DNA of 64,000 bases, from the NCBI RefSeq assembly GCF_036898095.1, contig NC_090765.1, positions 26,143,081-26,207,080 on the forward strand. The letters run 5' to 3'. This DNA is from Palaemon carinicauda (taxonomy: Eukaryota > Arthropoda > Malacostraca > Decapoda > Palaemonidae). Below the pieces are notes generated by a model. That model made no database searches. It had not been told where the DNA came from and saw only the letters and a list, made by a program, of their open reading frames with translations. Below are positions 55,385 to 64,000 of the stretch, one piece after another. Every line of letters begins with the position of its first letter. Positions within the stretch are counted from its first letter, which is position 1. Made by a program: the position numbers and the translations under genes.

Positions 55385-55692
55385 CTAAGACTATATCAAA
55401 CAATGTTCACTTCCCAACTGGCCACAAACCTGGTTAGATAACACTAACACTAAACCATAATTCGTAAAAGGTAAATCCAGCGTCATGTATTTTAGACCAC
55501 AATAAACCTTTTCCATTTTCCTTAAAGAAAATCGATTTAACATAATAAAACAAAGTTTAAGCCTGCCCCAACGAACTACATTAATCCCCATAATAAGTAA
55601 TAGTAAAATTATAAATCCTATATCATTCGTCTATCGGAATGCCTACAGACTAGGCCTAGACCTACTAAATACCATGGCCAATGTAAACATAC

Positions 55693-55737
55693 CTTTTCCT
55701 TAGCATCACGTACACGTCCCCTGATGAAGAATGGCAT
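55693..55737 (-). CDS. RRP9: RRP9 (U3-55K) exon 1, start codon
   Basis: This short first coding exon encodes MPFFIRGRVRDAKEK. The ATG is at 55737-55735, and an in-frame TAG lies four codons upstream, which supports this start. The exon ends in AAG followed by a consensus GTATGT donor at 55692-55687, in phase 0. That joins exactly to the phase-0 exon at 37340 (Lys-Gly-Lys-Lys-Arg). A short N-terminus with a basic run fits a nucleolar protein. The assignment rests on position, phase and the basic start and not on strong homology, because the N-terminus of this family is poorly conserved. A cDNA could show another 5' exon. The following intron is about 18.3 kb and holds DIRS-B2 and DIRS-B3. Confidence 0.7.
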
Positions 55738-55894
55738 TTTAATGATCTAGGCCGCAGAATCCAATCACATGACACACAATAAACAGAAATAACGTAATAG
55801 ACTCTTGAGTTTTAATGAGTTTATGTTGTAGGTTGACACAGAATCTTTGGACTTGTCGACTCGAACGGCGTGTTCCCTGGTTCTGGTTCTGGGC
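55738..55894 (-). promoter_or_regulatory. RRP9 5' UTR and proximal promoter region
   Basis: This is the only unique sequence upstream of the RRP9 ATG before a small inserted element at 55895. I see no TATA box at a usual distance. The transcription start cannot be placed from sequence alone. Confidence 0.4.
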
Positions 55895-56150
55895 AAGGTT
55901 GCCATTCGTACGATAATTATCGTACATGTACGATTATTTTGGGTCCGGAACGATTTACGATACATACCTTAGGTACATACAATGTATGTGTGTGTGTTTA
56001 ATTAAACAATTATACTAAAATATTTTGAAATAAGTCAATCATGTAACTCGTTAATAATTATATTAAAACTGTGTACGATAATTATGGTTGAGAAAACGAT
56101 AATTTTAAGGCTCATGTACGATAATCCAGTTGAAATAATCTGGCAACCCT
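55895..56150. mobile_element. Small TIR element upstream of RRP9
   Basis: The ends are inverted: AAGGTTGCCA at 55895-55904 and TGGCAACCCT at 56141-56150. The flanks share GGTTCTGGG (55885-55893 and 56151-56159), a probable target duplication of 8-9 bp, as in hAT elements. The interior repeats TACGATAATTATCGTA and GTACGATAAT motifs. It is non-coding. Confidence 0.65.
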
Positions 56151-56179
56151 GGTTCTGGGGCGAGGCCTAGCCTTTACAA

Positions 56180-56595
56180 CGGCGCCTCTAACGCTTATCT
56201 TCTTGTACTGTTTTGTCTTTTCTTCCACATTATGTTCAATACTTCTTTTTTCTTTTCTATATTTGTTTCACTAAATAAAAATAATCCTACTATTTTCTTT
56301 GGGTCTTCCTCGTATGGTTGCTGTAGCTCAATTACTTCATTCCTTTTCTATATTCCTGGCAAAATAACAAAAAATGTATCAAATCTTCCTCTCATTTTCA
56401 CAAAAATTACAGTTTACATTCCCTCCATTGTGTCTATTTATAATATTTAGTTTTAACGTATTAGTTCTTGCTCTAAAAAATATCACTGAAGCAAATGTAT
56501 TGTCATAAATTAACTCTTCCGCAACTGTCCACCAAATCCTGTTCAGAACCGTAACCTTTGTAATGGCGACCATGTTCCCTGTATTATCTTTCATC

Positions 56596-56648
<53 letters not shown>

Positions 56649-57850
56649 AATAATTGCTCAGCTACAACCCTAGTTGGAAAAGCAGGATGCTATAAGTCTA
56701 GGGGCCCCAACATGGAAAATAGCTCAGTGAAGATAAGAAACAAGGAAAAATAAAATATTTTAAGAATAACAACAAATTTAATATTTCTTATATAAACTAT
56801 AAAAACTTTAATAAACCAATATAAACAGAAATTAGATAGAATAGCATGCCCGAGTGTACCCTCAAGCAAGAGAACTCTAACCCAAGACAGTGGTAGACCA
56901 TGGTACAGAGGCTATGGCACTCCCTAAGACTAGAGAACAATGGTTTGATTTTGGAGTGTACTGTCTCCTAGAAGAGCTGCTTACCATACCTAAAAAGTCT
57001 CTTCTACCCTTACAAAGAGGAAAGTGGCCACTGAACAATTACAGTGAAGTAGTTAACCCCTTGGGTAAAGAAAATTTGTTTGGTAATCTCACTGTCGTCA
57101 GGTGGATGAGGAGAGAGGAGAATCTGTAAAGAATATGCCAGACTATTCAGTGTAAGTGTAGGCAAAGGGAAAGTGAACCGTAACCAGAGATAAAGATCCA
57201 ATGTAGTACTGTCTGGCCAGTCAGAGGACCACATAACTCATAAGTGGTAGTATTTCGACGGGTGGCTGGTGCCCTTTACTTTTTCTAATGTTAGTTTACA
57301 GTTTGTTTAGTATTTCTTCTCAGGCTTTCAGTGGTATTTATATATTCCTATATTTCAATGTTTTCCTCATTTCTGTTATTTTAGTTGTTGCCTTTTATTA
57401 TGTCTTCTTTCTTTTCTGAATATAGTTCTTTTGATAAAATATATATGTTTCTTGTGGTATGTAATTTTTTGTAGTCTAGTAATTGAAGCATCAAAAGTTT
57501 CTTTCTCCGCTCACATGATTTATATTGACGATATGTATTTTCAAATTTATTCCCCCACGACAGATCTAGTGTTAGTACGTTCCTTAAAAGTGGTGTTGAA
57601 TTTTGTCTATTTCCATAATTGGATTTTTTCTCCCTATATAGGCCTATGTGCTTTCCATCTGTAGTAAAGTTGCATTGTAGGTTATGTTTCTTTCACATAT
57701 CGTCTTTCCACAATTGAATATATTAATTTTATTACTTTATCTAGATATTTACGTTAAGGAGACCCTGGCACATTGATTAATTACTTTTGCCCATTTGCGT
57801 TATCTTCCATGGTATATCTGACAGAGTTTAATTGTTTCATCAACACCCGA
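56180..57850 (-). pseudogene. Possible LINE C-terminal fragment, split by repeat R
   Basis: The minus frame at 56379-56594 contains LKLNIINRHNGGNVNCNFC followed by ENERKI. The pattern 'L-x-L-N ... C-x2-C-x2-E' resembles the Cys motif after the polymerase in jockey/R1-type LINEs. The sequence beyond repeat R (57290-57850) gives similar broken Lys-rich frames. Evidence is weak and the frames are short. Confidence 0.35.
56600..57280 (+). repeat. Dispersed repeat R, copy 4 (full length)
   Basis: It begins with (TTA)n at 56600-56650, then GCTCAGCTACAACCCTAGTT. It ends at GACGGGTGGCTGGTGCCC. This is the best reference copy in the window, about 630 bp plus the triplet tract. Confidence 0.85.
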
Positions 57851-58940
57851 AGAGTATTTTGGATATTGGTTTTCATAACAGGAAGAACCAACTTCTCTTA
57901 ATAATGTACTGATTAGTGTATACTTTAGAGCTCTTGGTATTAATATGCATGTTTTTTTCTAACAATTGTAACTTATATATCCCCTGTAATGAGTGCAGGA
58001 GACAATCGTTAGGAAAACCCCTTTCCAAAAGACGTTTCTTCTGGTGAGCATAACTGAATAACCAGAGAAAATGAGGGAAAATACTTACAGAATGAAAGTT
58101 AGCGTCGATTAAAAACCGAAAGTGCATTGGCAGAATACAAATCGGCAAAATGCTAATATGATTATTTGATAAGGAGTAAAAACCAAATACTATTAGAAAT
58201 AGATCCAGGAAGCAGCAGCACCAGACATGAAAAAGTTATATAGTCTATTAAATGATGTAATGGGTAATGTAAAAAAAAAAAAAAAAAAGTATACCAGATG
58301 GGTATAGCGACCAAGATTTTGTTAATAAATTTCTATATTTCTTTTTGAATAAAATGGAATATATAATTGGGTCATTTGACGATATTCTGTTATTACCGTG
58401 ATTGGCTATTGCAACTCTTTCTACTATAATCTACCTAAAGTGCAACTTAAGAATTACAAAACATCTCGAATAAAGATTAGGCCTACTCTTATACTAAATG
58501 AATTACAACTAAAGCTAGAATAGAGTGCAAAAAGCCATCAAATGATTAAATCATACGCCCAAAAGACACAAGAGAATTGTAACACATCGTGCAGTCAACG
58601 AATCGTGTGGACACGAGAATAGTTACAAATAGTTTCAAATGATTGTATTCAATGTGTATGCCCATTGTAGGTTCTGGACATCTAGAGATTTCAAATTTAT
58701 TATCGAAAGCTTTAGTCAACTGAAATAACTAGGAAAAGATGGTTTTGTCTATAAGAATCTCCAAGAATATATTGCCTACTGAACATGAATATATTACTTT
58801 TACTTTACTTTAAGGGCTGCTTATCTGGTACTGTACAGCAGGGGAACCCTACTCTCTACTGGACCTCCACAGTCATTATATCATGTTCATTCGGGAGCAT
58901 TTAAGATTTCACATCCCTTACAGTTAAATCGTCACTATCA
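57281..58940. other. Upstream intergenic, no gene seen
   Basis: AT-rich DNA upstream of RRP9, apart from the possible LINE residue noted. An A18 run lies at about 58271-58288. Confidence 0.5.
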
Positions 58941-60665
58941 AAGCACTTGCTGGATAAGAAAGTCGTCAGTTTCCTCTCGATAGCCTTAATATCTTAAATA
59001 ATTCGGATCTCTCGTGGGAGCTTATTGTATAGTCTTGGGCCGCATATCTAATATGTCTGTGTTCAAATATTTGGAAACCATCTGTAACTATTCTTGTATC
59101 AACACGATTTCTTGGCTGCATAATATGTAGTGATTTTCTTAGATATTTTGGTGAGTTATTGTACATATTTCAAATTAAATTCTCGCTTTAACTGGCAGCC
59201 ATTGTAAATCAATTAGCATGAAGTGATCCTATTTCTAGGTGGGACACCTTCTTTTTATTTATTTTTTTTTTAAGGTAGATTGAAGTAGATGGAGTTACAG
59301 TAGTCAATCCTGGTAATAACACAGTTTATCACTAAGTTCCTTTACAGAATATTCATCAAGGTACTTTTTTTTTTATAAAAGGAATTTTCTAAAATGATAA
59401 CCAACAGTGTTCACTACATTATTTATTTGGGCCTTGAAACACAAATTAGGCAAGAAATGCGCCTAAATCACGAACTTTACTAGATATCGGGGTCGAGTTG
59501 TTATTTATGTTTATTTTAATATCACATAAGTTTCTTACGCTATTTTTTCTTTCCCGCCACCATAAACCCTCATTTAATTTAATTTTTTTTTCATCCATTC
59601 TCTAACGCTATCAAGGATTTGGTTTAGAGTTTCAGTAGTGTTGTCTACATTATTTATGGCGAAGTAAAATTCTGTATCGTCCGCAAATAGTTTGAACTTC
59701 ACACCAAGCCTTTGTAGTATTTTCGATAGACGAATAGCATAGATACAGAATAAAATTAGGCCAAGTACACTCCCCTGAGGTACCCCTCTATCTAAGGGGT
59801 TTCCAATTTGCACACAGTAATTTCTGCCAACCATGTAGTCTTTTAGATATTCGAAAGCTTGATCTTCAACACCGATAGACCGTAGATCATTTAGTAGAAG
59901 TTCATGCACAACTGTACCAAAAGCAGCAGTAAGATTGAATAATACAAACACAACATTTATTTTCATCCATCATTTCCAGCATATCATTTACAACAGAACA
60001 GATGGATGTCTTCTTAAAATATAGTTTTCTGTAGCAGACTGGTTGTCTGGCAAAGCTTCTATTACTAAGTGACTGACTAGTTGTTCAAGAATTACGCATT
60101 CTAGCACTTTTAAAACAAAGGATAAATTCGAAATAGGTTTATAAGAGCTTAATTCTTAATAACCCAGAGCCTGTTTCAGGACCGGTGAGACTATAGCCAT
60201 TTTCTCAGATTTGGGAAACTTACATTCATCGATGCTAGCATTTGCTGTTATGATTATCTCGGCTAGACTTGAAAAGTTTCTTTCTCTAGTTACTTCAGAT
60301 ATAGGAACAATCGCACTGTTGGTTTTCTTTGTTCTCTTGATAATCCTGGTGATATCGCCTTGTGTTATGTAGTTAAATCTCGTTAATTTTACCCGTGTAT
60401 CTGTTGTATCGTTAATCTGATGTTGAATATTTACAAATGACATGGTTATATTTTATATTTTGTTTTTAAATATTCTGCCCAGTTGCACCTGCTTTCTTCT
60501 TGCCCTTCTTTGAGTGTGAGAAGAGAATGATTTTCCAAGATTAAATGTTCGGTGATAATAAAAAAGGAAAAAAACTTTATTGTTTCTGTTGCCATACTCG
60601 AAATACGTGAGAAGATTATCTGTAATGGATCCTCCCATGATAGGGAGGTGCAGTACCTTTGTCAA
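58940..60665 (-). pseudogene. Degenerate non-LTR retrotransposon (jockey/CR1-like RT)
   Basis: Reading down the minus strand, the pieces are: an endonuclease-end piece (60453-60665, TKVLHLPIMGGSITDNLL); 60156-60443; the RT core (59574-59966) with NLTAAFGTVVHELLLNDL, GVPQGSVLGLILF and KLFADDTEFYF; then LQWLPVKARI at about 59175-59210; and the C-terminal part (58966-59166, PKYLRKSLHIMQPRNRVDTR). The first catalytic Asp of motif A is replaced (AFGTV for AFDTV) while FADD remains. Frameshifts and stops separate the parts, so it is dead. It lies between the two host genes. Confidence 0.8.
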
Positions 60666-60669
60666 AGGG

Positions 60670-61588
60670 AAAAATACCCGTAGAATTAAATTTCTATCGA
60701 TTCTAATGATTTAAATGGAATAAACGAGTAAATAGACTTTATGCATGCGGTAGGATGAGAATAATTTTCTAAGAGGGAATATCCCATAATGGAGAAAGAC
60801 CAGATTTATTTTTCATGGACCAAATAGAATTATATTTAGTAATTTAATCGGAATAACAGAGAAGGCTTACTCTGGAAATGTTAGAAAAGTTTTTTTTTTA
60901 TGTTGTACCATGATGGAAAAGTAAACTATCTTAAGTATATTGAGATCGATTCTTGTGGTATAACTAGAATAATCGAGAATTTTCTATGTTGCCTTGTTTA
61001 TGATGGAGATGTACAAGATCTTGGTTATAGGGCAAATGAAACAGTAATTAGATCGATTCAGCACTAAGGTATAACTGGACTAAATCCATAATATTGTACT
61101 GTAAACAATAAATTATAAGTTTCACGACAATATAAAAACAAGGAAGCGGGGACTACGGTAAAATATTATGTTAAAAGTAGGTGTATCGTTGCCCAAAAAG
61201 ATTCTGTGATTAAAGAATTTGGAATAATGTCATCAATATATTAAACTCATACTGGAAATAAATTTCACAGACAATCTGAAGTTGGCACATGCACTTTAAT
61301 GATAAATCCAGAATGATCTATACTGTATATACATCTCTTCTTTTCTGGTCATATTTTCAAACTGCCAGATTTCTGTAAATAGTAGAGTCAGTTGGAGCGA
61401 GTATAGCAGACTTTTGGTAATAGAAACCTTCGATCAGGACTTATCTAGAACATGGTCTAATAAAATGTTTTTTGCCGAGACTCGTTTCCACGAAGTAATC
61501 GTCTGAATAGCTCGTCAATCCATTTAATGTATCACAATACAGGCTGAAGCAGAGTAGATGTACCTTCGACAGTTTCCTTCTTCGTCTT
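60670..61588. other. Intergenic, 3' flank of the SLC35A-like gene
   Basis: AT-rich. It includes the probable 3' UTR just below 61589. I cannot place a unique polyadenylation site. Confidence 0.4.
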
Positions 61589-61735
61589 TCATAGAGTCTT
61601 TTTCTCGTAGAGCCAAATCCCTGCCACGAGTATAACTAGCGAGAGCACATACAACCAACTGATGGTGAATTCAGCTGGAAACAAAGCACCAATCACAACT
61701 GAAAGTAGCAAATTGTTGGAGGCACCCAGATAATC
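61589..61735 (-). CDS. SLC35A-like transporter, last coding exon
   Basis: The exon starts after the acceptor TTTATTCGTCAG and runs 48 codons to a TGA at 61591-61589. It encodes DYLGASNNLLLSVVIGALF, then a second hydrophobic segment (WLYVLSLVILVAGIWLY) and the basic tail EKKTL. Two adjacent membrane helices ending in IWLY + KK resemble the C-terminus of SLC35A-type nucleotide-sugar transporters (Golgi/ER antiporters of the DMT fold), which end in a long helix and a short cytosolic tail. It joins in phase 0 to the exon at 62733-62846. Family identity is an inference from pattern; another drug/metabolite-transporter member is possible. Confidence 0.6.
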   Translation of the reverse strand, partial: DYLGASNNLLLSVVIGALFPAEFTISWLYVLSLVILVAGIWLYEKKTL

Positions 61736-62732
61736 CTGACGAATAAAGAATCAATAAATGCACGTTAATGATTTATTTAAAAAAAATGGAAATTATTGGA
61801 ATTATCAAAATAAATGGGACAGAACTAACCGGTATTTCTTTGAACTAACTTTTGACTTCATAGAGTTTACAAACTCCCCCTCTCCTTATGTTTAAATGGA
61901 TATTAAACTGGGGCATAACATAACTAGATTGAAATTCACCTTTCGGCTTTAACTATTGCACAATATGATTATTACACTATTGGATACATAAATAAACAAG
62001 TTCTTAAATAAAAGAAGGTTCAAAAAAGAGATCTTTCGCACGGTAGACCCAATTAGAAGTTCACTATCTTATAATGGTTTGGTACAGATATTTTTACGCT
62101 GGTCAATGGCTAAGTGTGCAATGCCCTAGTTATGTGGAATTTAAATGAATCCCGCTTTCATAAGAAGAAACAATAGGCCTACTCTGATGAAATCGAAATG
62201 CTTTTCACTTCGAGTTAATGTATCCCAAAGCAAGCGGACTCAGTCTCACCAAATTGAATGTAATTATGTGTGGTCCCTTACTCTGGCCGGTCTAGTGAAT
62301 ATGGCTCTGATGTTACACAATGAAAAAGTAAATGAGCTAAAATACCTATCAATATATACCTAACTTAGTAAACGAGTTCTTTCCTTGACGAAATACAATA
62401 TATTTCACGTGTATAAAAAGCAGTTTGTATTAGTTGAACTAGGCCTATAGAACTTTCTTTAATGGCGTATTTTTTTCAAATGCATAAATTGACATCTATT
62501 ATAAATAATTGCTAAAAACTATTGCATTCTTCCCATCAAACTACCCGAGTTCATACACAAATCGGTTCTTGTCCAAGTCCTAATTCAAGTGATATTCAGA
62601 GTATTTCATACAATGATCATGACATCATTAGAATATAAGTTTTTAGGTAAATAATAAAAAAGAGTAATTAAACAATTAGCTGAGTGAATTAGCTTTTATA
62701 CAGATGTGTTTTAAGATATGGATAATTCTTAC
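61736..62732. other. Intron of the SLC35A-like gene
   Basis: 997 bp between two exons with matching phase. No repeat recognised. Confidence 0.55.
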
Positions 62733-62846
62733 CTTTACAATAGTATCAAGATTTTTCACAACGTGAGGAATACAGAGCCCAGCAAAAGATGTAGTTATGA
62801 TAGAGAGCCAAAGCAACGACATCTGGTGCCAGTTATCCAAGACTTC
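62733..62846 (-). CDS. SLC35A-like transporter, penultimate exon
   Basis: A clean 114 bp exon lies between acceptor TCTCTTTTGCAG and donor GTAAGAAT, with 38 codons and phase 0 at both ends. It encodes a hydrophobic helix (LLWLSIITTSFAGLCI) followed by VVKNLDTIVK. The pattern G-L-x4-V-V-K-x2-D-x-I-x-K matches the GL...VKYADNI.K motif preceding the last two helices in SLC35A transporters. Earlier exons are not recognised between here and the right edge and presumably lie beyond 64000. The gene is transcribed in the same direction as RRP9, with its 3' end about 5.9 kb upstream of the RRP9 start. Confidence 0.6.
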
Positions 62847-63335
62847 CTGCAAAAGAGACATGAGGAGAAAGTGAAAAGTGAGTACATACAGTTTATATGG
62901 TAATGAAAGCAAGCTCATTGAACAATATAGAATGGTGCAGTCAATATACAGTGAAGAGGTAGTTATCAGCAATGCTTTATAGCAACAAAAAGAAAATGAT
63001 TAAAAACAGCACATTAGTGATCTAGGAGTGAAATTAAAGGAATGCATTGGAAACAACAAGAAAAAGGCTTAGATTTCCAGCTTGACAGCGGTTTATAAAA
63101 TAAACTTCAGGAGGATGCACTCATTCGATTTTGCGTTTTTGTTAAAATCGATCAACTCAAAACACCTTCCCACCCCTAGATAAAAGATGCCCCTTTTCCT
63201 TAATCAACTCACTTCCAGTAAGACGACATTAATTTCATGTTTTTATCTGTAGTTAATCTGTAGTTGTCCAAAAAAAAAAAATTAAAAAAATTCCGGAGCA
63301 CGTACCGAGAACCAGGAGTCATTGTCATTGCCTTT

Positions 63336-63376
<41 letters not shown>

Positions 63377-63430
63377 AGGAGTCCTTACCGAGAACCAGGA
63401 GCCATTGTCATTGCTTTTCAACATTCATAC
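62847..63430. other. Upstream intron of the SLC35A-like gene, with poly(A) and a duplication
   Basis: Two copies of ACCGAGAACCAGGAG...CATTGTCATTGC (63304-63337 and 63385-63418) flank an A-run of about 36 (63339-63375). No exon was found here. Confidence 0.6.
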
Positions 63431-63439
63431 TGAGCATGG

Positions 63440-64000
63440 AGCAGCGTTTTTCCTTCCTGCTGTTAGTGGAATAGAGGCTCAGAGGAGAAACGCCCCTTCC
63501 ACGACACAAACCACAGAAGATGGCCCCCTCGGCTTGGTAAACGAAGGCTGAAGATCCCCGGAGGTGCAGACATCTCTCGCGCAACTTAGTGCGAAAAGCA
63601 TTTTTCTGAGAGGAGATGCTAGATACCCTCCCCACGTGAAACTAAAGTGGAGTATCTTCACATCTAGTTGGCACAACAGGTCGGGAAGGGGTAGCCATGC
63701 CCTCCACCAGCAGAAGTAGAAGGTCCGGGTGCCATTCTACTTGGGGCCAATTTGGAGCCATTACAGTTATATTGAGACTAAAAGTGGCTTGAACTTGACT
63801 TAGAACCCTCCTAGTCAGGCAGAACGGCAAAAAAGTACGGGGTGAAACGCGTCCTCGAACGCTGCTCTCGAATCTGGTACTGGAAGACAGTAAAGTTGCA
63901 GTGTGGGGTTTAATGAGGTCGGAAAAAATTTGATCGTTTATGAACCCCACAAAGTCTGGATCTCGATCACTACCCGAGGATTCATAGGCCATTCAGAGAC
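63440..64000 (-). pseudogene. Truncated DIRS fragment at the window edge
   Basis: The minus frame at 63642-63992 contains FLPFCLTRRVLSQVQATFSL and VEWHPDLLLLLVEG, matching FPPFCLVRRVLNKT and AEWFPDLL of the family-B RT C-terminal extension. Frame 63408-63635 (KLRERCLHLRGSSAFVYQAE) matches the recombinase core-binding start (RHLRKSSAGVYQAKW). It is diverged from B1-B3, minus strand, and runs off the right edge. Confidence 0.7.

Noticed and set aside
63150..63250. A further short exon of the SLC35A-like gene
   Set aside because: A possible AG...GTGAGT pair exists, but the 34 bp between has no convincing reading frame.

Overview
The window is nuclear DNA from an animal, most likely a decapod crustacean. 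It is AT-rich and intron-containing, with long (GA)n, (CT)n, (TA)n and (TTA)n tracts, and most of it is retrotransposon sequence. There is no operon, bacterial-type gene or rRNA/tRNA gene. The crustacean placement is an inference from the abundance of DIRS-type elements and the style of the repeats; the sequence does not prove it.

Host genes. Two host genes can be read, both on the minus strand. The main one is RRP9 (U3-55K, a WD40 protein of the U3 snoRNP). I assemble five coding exons from splice signals and reading phase: 55693-55737 (start codon), 37118-37340, 20328-20567, 4946-5067 and 614-807. The phases join cleanly (0, 1, 1, 0). The rest of the beta-propeller lies off the left edge. 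So 824 coding bases are spread over about 55 kb. Upstream, at 62733-62846 and 61589-61735, are the last two exons of a multi-pass membrane protein resembling SLC35A nucleotide-sugar transporters.

Mobile DNA. The RRP9 introns are filled by four large DIRS-like tyrosine-recombinase retrotransposons. All read in the same direction as the gene. Intron 3 holds DIRS-A1 (5083-14756), which is internally deleted and carries a 3 kb Tc1/mariner-type insertion. Intron 2 holds DIRS-B1 (20997-36825), with a nearly intact DIRS-A2 (22175-28446) nested in it. Intron 1 holds DIRS-B2 (38138-45822) and DIRS-B3 (45823-53593), which abut head to tail exactly at a circle-junction sequence. Both families share one plan: inverted terminal repeats plus an internal complementary region (ICR) that matches the two termini, followed inward by overlapping YR, RT/RNase H and gag frames. 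Older DIRS fragments lie at about 3.3-4.1, 18.3-19.6 and 63.4-64 kb. Smaller items are a piggyBac-type MITE, three non-LTR retrotransposon fragments, four copies of a dispersed repeat (R), several foldbacks, a minisatellite and microsatellites.

Most interesting points. (1) The end of DIRS-A1 sits about 15 bp from the RRP9 exon 4 acceptor and appears to supply the branch point and part of the pyrimidine tract. (2) B2 and B3 form a tandem joined at the predicted circle junction. (3) A1 is coding-dead yet has matching terminal repeats, suggesting mobilisation in trans. (4) The gag genes carry a different tandem-repeat array in the same place in each copy.
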